Below, one piece after another: positions 43,531-52,054 of a stretch of DNA of 58,062 nucleotides. Location of the stretch: NCBI GenBank assembly GCA_910589045.1, contig CAJUSH010000015.1, positions 1-58,062 on the forward strand. The letters are read 5' to 3'. The notes beneath the pieces are model-generated. The model was not told where the DNA came from. It saw only the letters and a program-made list of their open reading frames with translations, and did not search any database. The translations under genes were made by a program, and so were the position numbers. This DNA is from an uncultured Eubacterium sp. (GTDB lineage: Bacteria; Bacillota_A; Clostridia; Lachnospirales; Lachnospiraceae). Each line of letters opens with the position of its first letter. Position 1 is the stretch's first letter.

Positions 43531-44904
43531 GTGGAAGAAGTAAAACAGGAAAATAAAATGGGCACGATGCCGGAAGGAAAGCTTTTGATGAACATGTCGC
43601 TGCCGATGATGATATCTATGCTCGTGCAGGCGATGTACAACATTGTGGACAGCATTTTTGTATCCCGCGTAAGCGAGAACGCGCTGACCGCTGTTTCACT
43701 GGCATTTCCGCTGCAGACGCTGCTCATCGCGGTAGGTGCGGGAACCGGTGTGGGTGTAAACTCGCTGCTCTCAAAATCGCTGGGTGAAAAAAATTATGAC
43801 CAGGCAAACAAGGCGGCAATGAACGGGATCTTGTTGTATATCATCAGCTACGTGGTCTCCGCAATCGTCGGATTGCTGGCGGTGCGTCCCTTTTATGCGA
43901 GCCAGATCAAGGATGCGCCGGTGGAGATCATGGATATGGGCGTAGAGTATCTGACGATCGTCATGGTGGCGTCCTTTGGCCTGTACGCGCAGTTTATTTT
44001 TGAGCGGCTTCTGCAGGCGACCGGGCGGACATTTTTTACGATGATCTCGCAGATGGTGGGTGCCATTATCAATATTATTTTGGACCCGATTCTGATTTTC
44101 GGCTTGTTTGGTCTGCCTCGGATGGGGGTTGCCGGGGCAGCGGTGGCGACTGTTATCGGACAGATCATAGCGGGAGTCATCGGCATCCTTTACAATCTGA
44201 AAAAGAATGACGATATTACGATCAGCTTCCGGGGATTTCACCCGGACGGACAGGTGATTGCCACCATATACAAGGTCGGGCTTCCTTCCATTATAATGCA
44301 GTCCATCGGCTCGATCATGACCTACGGCATGAATCGGATCTTAGTCGGGCTTTCCTCGACGGCTGCAGCCGTGTTCGGTGTATACTTCAAGCTCCAGAGC
44401 TTTTTCTTTATGCCGGTGTTCGGGCTCAACAACGGTATTATACCGATCGTGGCGTACAATTATGGCGCCCGGAAGAAAAAGCGCATGATCCGCACGATCA
44501 AGTGGGGAATGCTCATTGCGTTTTGTCTCACGCTGATGGGGTTTGTGGCCTTCGAGACAATTCCGGGTACGCTCCTGCTGCTTTTTAACGCTTCGGAAAA
44601 TATGCTTTCCATCGGTGCTCCGGCGCTTCGCATTATTGCGATCAGCTATCTGATTGCATGGTACTGCATCGTGGCCGGCTCCATATTCCAGGCGGTTGGA
44701 AACGGCATGTACAGCCTGTACGTATCCGTCGCACGTCAGCTCGTGGTGCTTTTGCCGGCGGCATATATTCTGGCAAGGCTCGGGGGACTGTCACTGATCT
44801 GGTGGAGCTTTCCCATCGCGGAGCTGATGTCCGGCCTGATCTCGACGATCTGTCTCGTGCTGACATTTAAAAAGGTGATCAATCCGCTGCCGGACGAAAT
44901 ATGA
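43531..44904 (+). CDS. MATE-family efflux transporter
   Basis: 457 aa from GTG 43531, with AAAGGAG upstream; the open frame back to 43399 lacks an RBS and runs through the leader. It has twelve membrane helices in two similar halves, with MATE hallmarks PMMISMLVQAMYNIVDSIFV near the start and GLNNGIIPIVAYNYGARKKK opening the second half. It exports cationic compounds or drugs by Na+ or H+ antiport; the substrate is unknown. A compact terminator follows at 44938. Confidence 0.92.
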   Translation: MEEVKQENKMGTMPEGKLLMNMSLPMMISMLVQAMYNIVDSIFVSRVSENALTAVSLAFPLQTLLIAVGAGTGVGVNSLLSKSLGEKNYDQANKAAMNGILLYIISYVVSAIVGLLAVRPFYASQIKDAPVEIMDMGVEYLTIVMVASFGLYAQFIFERLLQATGRTFFTMISQMVGAIINIILDPILIFGLFGLPRMGVAGAAVATVIGQIIAGVIGILYNLKKNDDITISFRGFHPDGQVIATIYKVGLPSIIMQSIGSIMTYGMNRILVGLSSTAAAVFGVYFKLQSFFFMPVFGLNNGIIPIVAYNYGARKKKRMIRTIKWGMLIAFCLTLMGFVAFETIPGTLLLLFNASENMLSIGAPALRIIAISYLIAWYCIVAGSIFQAVGNGMYSLYVSVARQLVVLLPAAYILARLGGLSLIWWSFPIAELMSGLISTICLVLTFKKVINPLPDEI

Positions 44905-44937
44905 TACGGGGCTTGGGCAGGGCCCGGTTCGGGCAGA

Positions 44938-44967
44938 GTCCCGGACCTCGGGACGTAAATTTTTTTA
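44938..44967 (+). terminator. terminator after the MATE gene
   Basis: GTCCCG (44938-44943) pairs with CGGGAC (44949-44954) across a 5-nt loop; seven or more Ts begin 6 nt later. Confidence 0.6.
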
Positions 44968-45041
44968 ACCGGGTGGTTAGCTGCCCGTGAAGCGGAGCAT
45001 GGCAAAATATGTGAACAGAAATCGAAAAGGAGATGAATCCG

Positions 45042-45893
45042 GTGTTACAGGAGATTGCACCAAAGAAGCTTTATCATCCATATGAAGGGCGAAAGCCGGG
45101 GGAAAACAGCATGGTCGTTTGTGTGTGGAACGGAACCTACTGCGTGGTTCACGGGGCAAACGGCGATCGGTTTCCGTACTGGCAGGAGATAGAGGCAAAG
45201 CTTTCGGGGAAGCAGCCGCAGTATTTGTTTGCGCTTACCGGGGATGAGGGGCGCAGGGATTATTTTTTGCAGGTTTGGGACAAGCAGCCGGTGTTTTCGG
45301 CGCTGCCTGCGCATACGTGGGAGGAGACGCGCTACATCAACCATAAAATGGCACCGCGGCACGAAGCCTTCGCAGGGATGTGCGCCCACCATTTGTACAT
45401 GTGGTACCGTGACAACCGTTTTTGCGGGCGCTGCGGTGAAAAAATGGTACACGACGGGAAGGAGCGCATGCTGCGCTGCCCCTCCTGCGGCAATATGGTC
45501 TTTCCGAAAATCGCCCCGGCGGTACTGGCGGCGGTGCGGCATAACGGCAAGCTGCTCCTCACAAAATACGCCCACGGGGACGGACATTATGCGCTGGTGG
45601 CGGGCTTTGTGGAGTTCGGTGAGACCGCGGAGCAGTGTGTGGCGCGGGAGGTCATGGAGGAGACGGGCCTGCGGGTAAAAAACGTGCGCTACTACGATTC
45701 CCAGCCCTGGGGCTTTGCGGGGAACCTGATGCTCGCCTATACCGCCGAGCTGGACGGGGACGACACGATCCACACGGATTTCTCGGAGCTTTCCGTGGCG
45801 GAGTGGGTTGCACCGGAGGAGCTGACGGAAATCTTTGATTACAGCAGTCTGACGCGGGAGATGATCCGGCGTTTCCGGGAGGGGCAGCTGTAG
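45042..45893 (+). CDS. nudC: NAD(+) diphosphatase / RNA deNADding enzyme
   Basis: 283 aa. Hydrolyses NAD(H) to NMN(H) and AMP and can remove NAD caps from RNA. The zinc ribbon CGRCGEKM and CPSCGNMVFPK (about 128-155) precedes the Nudix box GFVEFGETAEQCVAREVMEE, which keeps all metal-binding Glu. The downstream SQPWGFAGNLML matches the NudC SQPWPFPxS-type motif. GTG 45042 is 9 nt after AAAAGGAG; the ATG at 45033 abuts that RBS and is less likely, so the protein may start VLQEIAPKKL. Confidence 0.92.
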   Translation: MLQEIAPKKLYHPYEGRKPGENSMVVCVWNGTYCVVHGANGDRFPYWQEIEAKLSGKQPQYLFALTGDEGRRDYFLQVWDKQPVFSALPAHTWEETRYINHKMAPRHEAFAGMCAHHLYMWYRDNRFCGRCGEKMVHDGKERMLRCPSCGNMVFPKIAPAVLAAVRHNGKLLLTKYAHGDGHYALVAGFVEFGETAEQCVAREVMEETGLRVKNVRYYDSQPWGFAGNLMLAYTAELDGDDTIHTDFSELSVAEWVAPEELTEIFDYSSLTREMIRRFREGQL

Positions 45894-45928
45894 AAGTGCT
45901 TGGGACGGTTTTGGGTGACAGAAAATTG

Positions 45929-45965
45929 TGAATATTTTGTAAACGAAACGTTCACATAATATTCA
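45929..45965. repeat. 37-bp near-perfect palindrome
   Basis: Two 17-nt arms (45929-45945 and 45949-45965) separated by AAA. They match at 15 of 17 positions as an inverted repeat (TGAATATTTTGTAAACG against the complement of the right arm). It is A+T-rich without a U-tract, so a DNA operator is likelier than a terminator. It ends 16 bp before the -35 of the candidate sRNA. Confidence 0.75.
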
Positions 45966-45980
45966 ATCGGCTGACAAGAA

Positions 45981-46009
45981 TTGTTCATAACCGTTGGATA
46001 TACTATAAT
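45981..46009 (+). promoter_or_regulatory. sigma-A promoter of candidate sRNA
   Basis: TTGTTC (45981-45986), 17-nt spacer, TATAAT (46004-46009); start expected near 46015. Confidence 0.65.
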
Positions 46010-46014
46010 CATCA

Positions 46015-46107
46015 CAAACAACAAGTGATACACACGAGTAACTTTTTCAATTTTTCATAACTCTCCCCTTTGAAGAACGCCGATGCAGCCGCATGGGCGT
46101 TCGTTTT
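46015..46107 (+). ncRNA. candidate small regulatory RNA (RsaE/RoxS-like layout)
   Basis: About 90 nt between a good promoter and a terminator-like hairpin: GAACGCC (46075-46081) with GGCGTTC (46096-46102), inner ATGC/GCAT, then GTTTTC. Between lie A/U-rich single-stranded stretches and the C-rich motif CTCTCCCCTTTG (46061-46072), which could pair with Shine-Dalgarno regions, as the CCCCUUUG motif does in RsaE/RoxS. No coding frame with RBS exists in it. The final U-tract is short, so 3' end formation is the weakest part. Confidence 0.5.
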
Positions 46108-46249
46108 CATTTCACAGAGTGCATAGCACGTATAAAAAAGGGATAGACTCATAACAGTTCATTCGGGACGTACCTGCAGCAAATGCGCGGCTCGGGTGTG
46201 AAAGGTAACGCGCTGCCTGCGGATGGAGTAACGGTTGTTAAAAATTAAA

Positions 46250-46278
46250 TTGACGAATGGGATTGAATTGCGTATGAT
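46250..46278 (+). promoter_or_regulatory. sigma-A promoter of mecA
   Basis: TTGACG (46250-46255), 17-nt spacer, TATGAT (46273-46278), 42 nt before the mecA ATG. Confidence 0.75.
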
Positions 46279-46320
46279 AGATAGTAGAACAATGAAACAT
46301 AAAAGAAGAGAGGTGGTCGC

Positions 46321-46962
46321 ATGAATTTTCGCAAGGTATCGGAGAATGAGCTGCGCTGCAGTGTGTCCGTTGAGGAAATCCGGGCGAATGGCCTGGAGGT
46401 CAGCGACCTTCTGAAACGGTCAGATAAAACATATGAATTTTTTGAATATCTGGTGCAGGAGGGACAGGAGGAGACCGGCTTTGAGAAAACCGGTCCGATG
46501 TCGGTGGAAGGTATTTTCCTGAACGGTAACCTGGAGCTGATTTTCCGGTCGGTGGATGAGAGTGAGCTGGAGGGCTGGGAGGAGCGTGAGACGGAGGATG
46601 AGTATGAACCGCAGCCTCTGCCGACGCTGCCCGATATCGACTCGGAAAACGGCGAGGTGCTAAAGCTCGTCCAGGTTCGTTTTCCCTCGGCGGGGCAGCT
46701 GTATCGGTTCTGTCAGCTTCTGCCCTTTACGGAGAAGGTTCCAAGCTCGCTCTATCAGCAGGACGGGAAATATGTGCTAGTGATGGATCTGGATGACTGT
46801 GAGCGCAGCGAGATCGGGGCGTTTTGTATGCTGGCGAACGAGTACGGCCTGGAGAGCGCTTACGGCGACCTGCAGGCGAGTCAGGTTATGGAGCACGGCA
46901 GGCATATCTGTGACGATGCGGTTTACCGGATTCATGAGATGAAGCCGGCGGAGCATAAATAA
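46321..46962 (+). CDS. mecA: MecA-type adaptor protein of ClpC
   Basis: 213 aa. Adaptor that delivers substrates to the ClpC/ClpP protease. The N-terminal domain (MNFRKVSENELRCSVSVEEI to about 80) binds substrates; an acidic linker (ESELEGWEERETEDEYEPQ) joins a C-terminal ClpC-binding domain with YRFCQLLP, SSLYQQDGKYVLVMD and YGLES. Length and layout match MecA/YpbH of Firmicutes. RBS AGAGGTGG precedes ATG 46321. It is monocistronic, with its own promoter and a double-hairpin end (46982-47059). Confidence 0.88.
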   Translation: MNFRKVSENELRCSVSVEEIRANGLEVSDLLKRSDKTYEFFEYLVQEGQEETGFEKTGPMSVEGIFLNGNLELIFRSVDESELEGWEERETEDEYEPQPLPTLPDIDSENGEVLKLVQVRFPSAGQLYRFCQLLPFTEKVPSSLYQQDGKYVLVMDLDDCERSEIGAFCMLANEYGLESAYGDLQASQVMEHGRHICDDAVYRIHEMKPAEHK

Positions 46963-47028
46963 AAGAAATACGATTCTGCTGCCATAACAGGCGATCCGGA
47001 GAGATTTCCTGTTATGGTATGAGAAGAA

Positions 47029-47059
47029 AAGGAGCCGGTTTTTGACCGGTTCCTTTTTT
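47029..47059 (+). terminator. terminator of mecA
   Basis: AAGGAGCCGGT (47029-47039) pairs with ACCGGTTCCTT (47045-47055) with a T-run. A second stem (CCATAACAGG/CCTGTTATGG, 46982-47015) lies just upstream. Confidence 0.85.
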
Positions 47060-47150
47060 GGTTTTGCGCATATGGAAAAACGTATGAATCGGCTGGCTTT
47101 GTGATAAATAACGCAAAACGGGGAGTCCGCAAAAAGGCTTCACAGAATTA

Positions 47151-47179
47151 TTGACAAATATTCTCTCCGGTCGTATAAT
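47151..47179 (+). promoter_or_regulatory. consensus sigma-A promoter of the tct operon
   Basis: Perfect TTGACA (47151-47156), 17-nt spacer, perfect TATAAT (47174-47179), 45 nt before the tctC start. Confidence 0.9.
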
Positions 47180-47223
47180 ATTTTTGTGATTATTTACCAC
47201 TAAAAAATATAAAGGAGAGTTGT

Positions 47224-48333
47224 ATGAAAGTAAAAAGTGCAAAAAAATTGTTGTCAGCAGCGCTTGCTATGACGATGCTGGCAGGCGTTTTCACCGGCTG
47301 TGGCTCGGATAGCTCCGCAGACGATGCAAAAGATGATGCAAACACAGAGGCTCCGACGGATGAGCCTGCGGACGACGCGGCGGACGAGCCTGCGGATGAG
47401 CCCGCAGACGATGGTGCGGATGCAGCTGCAGATGACATTGCATATCCGGAGAAGGGTATTTCCGTAATCTGTCCCTGGGGTGCAGGCGGCGGTACGGACG
47501 CATGTCTGCGCGCATTCTGCGAGGCTATGGGAAAGAATCTGGGCGTTGCCCTTACCGTTGACAACCAGACCGGAGGCGGCGGTATTTTAGGACATCAGGC
47601 GATCGCGGATGCCGAGACGGACGGCTACACCATCGGTATGATTACCTTTGAGCTGGCAACCTACAAGAAGCTCGGAACGAGCGAGCTGACCTGGGAGGAT
47701 TATGATCCCCTCTGCCGTGTAAATACGGATGCTGCGACCGTTACCGTAAACAAGGAGTGGGCAGATGAAAACGGTATCACCGACCTTGCTTCCTACATCG
47801 AGTACTGTAAGGCACATCCCGGCGAGGTTCAGATGGGTGGTTCCTCCAACGCATCCGTTTGGCACATCGCAGGCGGTTATCTGATGCAGGAGACCGGCAT
47901 CGATATCCAGATGATCACATATGAGGAGGGCGCGGCTACCGCTGTACAGAACGCTGCTTCCGGATTTATTCAGGGTGTTACCGTATCCCTTGCAGAGGCG
48001 AGAAGCTTTATCGAGTCCGGCCATCTTATTTGCTTAGGCGTTATGGATGAGGAGCGCAACGAGAGCTTCCCGGATGTACCGACCTGTAAGGAAGAGGGCT
48101 ATGATATCACATACTTTACACAGAGAGGTATGGCGATTCCGAAGGACGTAGATCCCGCGATCAAGGCAAAGCTTGAGGCAGCTTGTGCGGCAGCGATCGA
48201 GGATGCTGATTTTGTAGAGTTCATGAAGAACAACGGACAGGCAATCTCTTATCTGGATGCTGCAGGTTATACGGAGTTCTTACAGCAGAGTGCAGAGGAC
48301 GTAGCAAACGCTATGGACGCCCTCGGATTATAA
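47224..48333 (+). CDS. tctC: tripartite tricarboxylate transporter substrate-binding lipoprotein
   Basis: 369 aa. Lipobox VFTGCG with Cys26, an acidic repetitive linker (residues 31-72, DEPADDAADEPADEPADDG), then the Bug/TctC fold starting YPEKGISVICPWGAGGGTD. It captures a carboxylate (citrate-like or other acid) outside the membrane for the TctAB permease. RBS AAAGGAG precedes ATG 47224. A hairpin after the gene (48397-48428) should raise its level relative to tctB and tctA. No catabolic gene is adjacent, so the substrate is unknown. Confidence 0.92.
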   Translation: MKVKSAKKLLSAALAMTMLAGVFTGCGSDSSADDAKDDANTEAPTDEPADDAADEPADEPADDGADAAADDIAYPEKGISVICPWGAGGGTDACLRAFCEAMGKNLGVALTVDNQTGGGGILGHQAIADAETDGYTIGMITFELATYKKLGTSELTWEDYDPLCRVNTDAATVTVNKEWADENGITDLASYIEYCKAHPGEVQMGGSSNASVWHIAGGYLMQETGIDIQMITYEEGAATAVQNAASGFIQGVTVSLAEARSFIESGHLICLGVMDEERNESFPDVPTCKEEGYDITYFTQRGMAIPKDVDPAIKAKLEAACAAAIEDADFVEFMKNNGQAISYLDAAGYTEFLQQSAEDVANAMDALGL

Positions 48334-48396
48334 AATTGACAGCAACGTTTCGTTCAGGTGGAAGCAGGTGTATTTACGGCTGAAACCGTATCCTGA

Positions 48397-48428
48397 GGGG
48401 CAGGCAGTTCGTTGCCTGCCCCTTTTAT
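48397..48428 (+). terminator. partial terminator after tctC
   Basis: GGGGCAGGCA (48397-48406) pairs with TGCCTGCCCC (48413-48422), followed by TTTTAT. Some read-through is needed for tctB and tctA, which lack a clear promoter of their own. Confidence 0.75.
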
Positions 48429-48523
48429 ATAGCGCAGGGGGGTGTATGGGGGAAGACAGATACGGTATTACCTGCGCGCCGGGCAGTTTTTTCCTGCCTG
48501 ATAAAAAAGGGAGGTAGTTTACT

Positions 48524-49057
48524 ATGAAGAAAACGCAGACAGTGGCGTTTGCCAACCTCATAGGCTCGATTTTTTTCATTATCCTGGGTATTTGGGCGTG
48601 GATCCAGACCGGAAAGTTTGAGGAAGTGAAAAACAGCTTTGTGCAGGCGGCGACGTTTCCGCGGGTTATGATTGCGGGATTGTTGATTTTTTCCGTGATT
48701 TTGTTCATCCAGTCAGTGCTGAAGCTGATTTCGATGAAGGAGGGGGATACGGATTATCTCGCATCCAAAGCGGCATCGATCAATTTTGTGAAGGACAGGT
48801 CGGTTCTGGCCGGACTTGTGGTGATCCTTCTGGGCGTTGCATTTGTGGCACTGTTTAAGATATTGGGGTATGTCATCTGTGCGGCGGTGGTATCCATTGT
48901 GATCATGTTTTTGATCGGAAAGCGCAACTGGGTTCAGATGATTCTCGTATCGATCCTGGTGCCCCTTGGTATGTGGTTTATCTTTTTCAAGATTTTGACA
49001 GTCAATATTCCTATGGGTCCGTTGAGCTTCCTCAGTGACCTCGTCGGAAAGCTTTAG
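48524..49057 (+). CDS. tctB: tripartite tricarboxylate transporter small membrane subunit
   Basis: 177 aa with four hydrophobic helices (VAFANLIGSIFFIILGIWAW; MIAGLLIFSVILFIQSV; VLAGLVVILLGVAFVALF; VICAAVVSIVIMFLIG), the TctB layout. RBS AGGGAGG precedes ATG 48524. It lies between the binding protein and the 12-helix subunit, which completes the transporter. Confidence 0.88.
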   Translation: MKKTQTVAFANLIGSIFFIILGIWAWIQTGKFEEVKNSFVQAATFPRVMIAGLLIFSVILFIQSVLKLISMKEGDTDYLASKAASINFVKDRSVLAGLVVILLGVAFVALFKILGYVICAAVVSIVIMFLIGKRNWVQMILVSILVPLGMWFIFFKILTVNIPMGPLSFLSDLVGKL

Positions 49058-49075
49058 AGGGGAGGAACGGATTTT

Positions 49076-50599
49076 ATGGATTTTGGTTTACTGTTAGAGA
49101 GCTATGGCGCTGTGTGGGGAAGCCTTCAGGTGATTCTGATGACGCTGCTCGGGGCCTGCGGCGGCGTATTGCTGGGTGCGATTCCCGGCATGACGGCGAC
49201 GATGGGCGTGGCGCTTTTGATTCCTTTTTCCTTCGGAATGGATCTGATTCCATCCATTGGATTGCTGCTGGGCATCTACTGCGGCGGTATGTACGGCGGT
49301 TCCATTTCCGCAATCCTGATTCATGCGCCCGGGACACCGGCGGCTGCGGCTACGCTGCTTGACGGTTATCCGATGTGTCAGAAGGGGCAGGCGGGAAAAG
49401 CGCTTTCCGTTGCCATGTTTTCTTCCTTCTGCGGCGGTGTGATCGGTGCGCTTGTCATGACGTTCCTCTCTCCGTTTATCGCGAATATGGCGATGAGCTT
49501 TGGACCGGGAGAAATGTTCATGCTGGCGATTTTCGGCCTGTCCGTCATTATCGCGATTTCCGGCAAGTCTATTACAAAGGGCCTGATCAGCGCGTTCCTC
49601 GGAATGGCACTGTGTACGGTCGGACTTGACCCTACAAACGGTATCCCGCGGTTTATTACCTACAAGCAGACCGGGCTGTTAGACGGTTTCCAGTTTATTC
49701 CCACGCTGATCGGTTTGTTTGCGGTTGCAGAGGTGATCGCAGGCGTGGAGCGTATCATCAGCGGTGAGGAGAAGCAGGAGAAGTCCACCGAGAAGATTAA
49801 AAACGTGCTCCCCGATCTGGCGACCATCAAACAGATCTGGCCGAATATTTTATCCGGCGGTCTGATCGGTACGTTTATCGGCGCGATTCCCGGTGCGGGC
49901 GGGGACATTGCGGTGTTTGTATCCTACGGCGCCAGCAAGTCTGCCAGCAAGCATCCGGAGCTTTTCGGAACCGGTATTCCAAACGGTGTTGCCGCTACCG
50001 AGTCGGCGAACAACGGCTGCTCCGGCGGTGCGATGATTCCGCTGCTCTCGCTGGGTGTTCCGGGTGATTCCGTTACCGCGATCCTGCTTGGTGCGTTCAT
50101 TATGAAGGGTATTACCCCCGGACCGATGATGTACATCGCGGAGCTTCCTACCGTATACCGGGTGTTTGCGGCGCTGATGCTCGCAAACCTGGCGATGCTC
50201 ATCGTGGGCTGCTGCGGTGTCCGTTTCTTCGCGAAGATTGTCTCGGTGGAGAAGAAAATGCTCTATCCGATTATTTTGGTCATTTCCCTGCTCGGTGCGT
50301 TCTCGATCAATAAGAACGTGTTTGATGTGGGCGTATGTGTGGCCTTCGGTGTTGTGGGCTGGCTCATGAACAAGTATGAGTTCCCGCTCTCACCCATCCT
50401 TCTGGCGCTGATCTTAGGTCCCATGTGCGAGAAGAACTTCGTCCGCTTTATGAATATCCAAAAGGGAAATTTTGCGGCGATTTTCCAGTCCCCCATCGCG
50501 GACGTGTTTATGTTCGTGGCGGTTGCCGTCATTCTGTTCTCTATTTATAACCAGAGAAAGATCAACAGGCGTGAGGCAGAGGCAAAGAAACAGGGCTGA
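49076..50599 (+). CDS. tctA: tripartite tricarboxylate transporter large membrane subunit
   Basis: 507 aa, twelve or so helices, with TctA landmarks GAIPGMTATMGVALLIPF, YGGSISAILIHAPGTPAAAA, LIGTFIGAIPGAGGDIAVF, ESANNGCSGGAMIPLLSLG and GDSVTAILLGAFIMKGITPG. It forms the cation-coupled carboxylate permease with TctB. RBS GGGAGG precedes ATG 49076, 18 nt after the tctB stop. A terminator follows at 50717. Confidence 0.95.
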   Translation: MDFGLLLESYGAVWGSLQVILMTLLGACGGVLLGAIPGMTATMGVALLIPFSFGMDLIPSIGLLLGIYCGGMYGGSISAILIHAPGTPAAAATLLDGYPMCQKGQAGKALSVAMFSSFCGGVIGALVMTFLSPFIANMAMSFGPGEMFMLAIFGLSVIIAISGKSITKGLISAFLGMALCTVGLDPTNGIPRFITYKQTGLLDGFQFIPTLIGLFAVAEVIAGVERIISGEEKQEKSTEKIKNVLPDLATIKQIWPNILSGGLIGTFIGAIPGAGGDIAVFVSYGASKSASKHPELFGTGIPNGVAATESANNGCSGGAMIPLLSLGVPGDSVTAILLGAFIMKGITPGPMMYIAELPTVYRVFAALMLANLAMLIVGCCGVRFFAKIVSVEKKMLYPIILVISLLGAFSINKNVFDVGVCVAFGVVGWLMNKYEFPLSPILLALILGPMCEKNFVRFMNIQKGNFAAIFQSPIADVFMFVAVAVILFSIYNQRKINRREAEAKKQG

Positions 50600-50716
50600 G
50601 CGGCGGATGTTTCTTCTGTGGAAAGGCAAACTGGATATGGAAAAAATCAGATTGCAGTGCAAGTATCCGAGCAGCTTTACAAGTGAAGCTGTCTGAAAAT
50701 GAACATTGCTTTGAGA

Positions 50717-50750
50717 GGGCTCCCCGGTAATGACCGGAGAGTCCTTTTTT
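50717..50750 (+). terminator. terminator of the tct operon
   Basis: GGGCTCCCCGGT (50717-50728) pairs with ACCGGAGAGTCC (50733-50744) with one mismatch, followed by TTTTTT. Confidence 0.8.
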
Positions 50751-50939
50751 AATGTATATGGAATTTTTTGAGGTTTGTCCGAAATTGAAAGGCAATGATC
50801 GCTTTGAAAAGAAAAAATATGATGGATGCATGCTGCCATTGCCGCCGCTGTCTATAAATAGAACCAGAGCCGGTACGGTAATGCCTGCCAAAATTTTTTT
50901 AATTGCATATTTTTATTGAAAGAGGAGGAAGCTGATTTT

Positions 50940-51026
50940 ATGCAGTTTTTTTCAAGGACATGGTGCCTCTCGCCGTATGGGAGCGGTGCGAATTGCATGA
51001 GAGGGAGAGAACGGGATGGTTTATGA
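50940..51026 (+). CDS. possible 28-aa leader peptide upstream of corA
   Basis: ATG 50940 lies 11 nt after AGGAGG and opens MQFFSRTWCLSPYGSGANCM, ending at the TGA at 51024-51026, which overlaps the corA start (51016) by 11 nt in another frame. The peptide has no family I know. Its RBS is at least as good as that of corA (AGAGGGAGAG), so translational coupling is possible. Confidence 0.35.
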   Translation: MQFFSRTWCLSPYGSGANCMRGRERDGL

Positions 51027-51927
51027 GTTGACGGAAGGGCTGCCAGAGGCGGATCTGGAGCAGCTGCAAAAGAGACGGGAGGACGCTTTGATTGTGACGG
51101 ATAGCAGGGAGGCGATGCTTTTGCTGGGGGAGCTGGGCTTTGACGTTTGCCTGGAGCTTTTGATGAAGGACATTTATTTTTGTAAGGTGGAGGCGGAGCA
51201 GGACTATTTTTGCGGTTCCCTCATCATCCCAAATGAACAGGAGCTTTTGGGAGAGCGTTACCGGCTGCTTTTTTTTATCAATAAAAGCGATCTGCTCCTT
51301 GTCAGCGAGGACGGCTATGCAAAGCGCGTGGTGGAGCGGCTGCGGGAGCGCAGGCTAAGCTGCGATCTTTCCTCCGAAAAGCTTTTGTACATGTTTCTGG
51401 CGGAGGTCATTGCGGGGGACTCGGTTTTACTGGAACGCTTCGAGTCGGAGCTGATGGAGATGGAGGAGCAGGCGCTGCGCAGGCAGAATGTTTATTTTCT
51501 GGAGCGCATGCTTCGTGTGCGAAAGCAGCTTTTGATTTTGCGCGGCTACTATGAGCAGCTTATGGAGGTGGGACGGGAGCTGGAGGAAAACGAGAATGAG
51601 CTGTTTTCCGCAAGCCAGCTCAAATACTTCGGAACGGTGGGAGACCGGGCCGAGCGGCTTCTGCACCGGTGCATGCATCTGATCGACTACGCCGGGCAGG
51701 TGAAGGAGGTGTACCAGAGCCAGGTGGACGAGCGGCAGAACCGGAATATGCAGTATCTGACCGTCGTCTCGACGATTTTCTTCCCGCTGACACTTATCAC
51801 CGGGTGGTACGGGATGAATTTTGAGAACATGCCGGAGCTTGAGAACGGGTATCCTTATGTGGCCGGTATCAGCGTGCTGGTGGTGCTTGTGTGCATCTGG
51901 ATTTTTAAGCGGAAGAAAATTATTTAG
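51016..51927 (+). CDS. corA: CorA-family magnesium/divalent cation transporter
   Basis: 303 aa. A long N-terminal cytoplasmic alpha/beta domain and coiled-coil stalk (about 110-240, EMEEQALRRQNVYFLERM) lead to two C-terminal membrane helices. The pore signature YGMNF follows the first helix (TLITGWYGMNFENMPEL), and a basic tail KRKKII ends the protein. CorA pentamers conduct Mg2+, and sometimes Co2+ or Ni2+. The gene stands alone; a short leader ORF overlaps its start. Confidence 0.9.
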   Translation: MVYELTEGLPEADLEQLQKRREDALIVTDSREAMLLLGELGFDVCLELLMKDIYFCKVEAEQDYFCGSLIIPNEQELLGERYRLLFFINKSDLLLVSEDGYAKRVVERLRERRLSCDLSSEKLLYMFLAEVIAGDSVLLERFESELMEMEEQALRRQNVYFLERMLRVRKQLLILRGYYEQLMEVGRELEENENELFSASQLKYFGTVGDRAERLLHRCMHLIDYAGQVKEVYQSQVDERQNRNMQYLTVVSTIFFPLTLITGWYGMNFENMPELENGYPYVAGISVLVVLVCIWIFKRKKII

Positions 51928-51986
51928 GGGGCTTTTTTACATGGCGGACGGGAATAATCCAGCTGAAAAAGATGCGGACGGCTCCG

Positions 51987-52015
51987 TTGAAAAGAACGGT
52001 ATGACATGCTATGAT
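51987..52015 (+). promoter_or_regulatory. sigma-A promoter of the epimerase gene
   Basis: TTGAAA (51987-51992), 17-nt spacer, TATGAT (52010-52015), 40 nt before the start at 52055. Confidence 0.7.
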
Positions 52016-52054
52016 AAATAAAATACAAAATTTTACAAGATTCGGGAGGATGCG

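Larger units (their letters stand above)
45894..46320. other. 427-nt intergenic region with palindrome, candidate sRNA and mecA promoter
   Basis: It holds, in order: the 37-bp palindrome (45929-45965), the sRNA promoter (45981-46009), the candidate sRNA (46015-46107), about 140 nt in which I see nothing assignable, and the mecA promoter (46250-46278). No protein-coding frame with RBS is visible. Confidence 0.6.

Noticed and set aside
45926..45965. Rex or CRP/FNR site in the sRNA upstream palindrome
   Set aside because: TTGTGAA fits one half-site, but the partner half does not match, and TGTGA/TCACA are about 20 nt apart instead of 6. The palindrome is real; its regulator is unassigned.
47312..47440. 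repetitive GAnGAn-rich DNA in tctC
   Set aside because: It encodes the acidic linker after the lipobox (Asp/Ala/Glu/Pro), common in clostridial binding lipoproteins.
51941..52021. 26-codon frame after corA (MADGNNPAEKDADG...)
   Set aside because: It overlaps the epimerase promoter and has only a weak G-rich RBS. Composition is low-complexity and there is no sign of conservation that I can judge.
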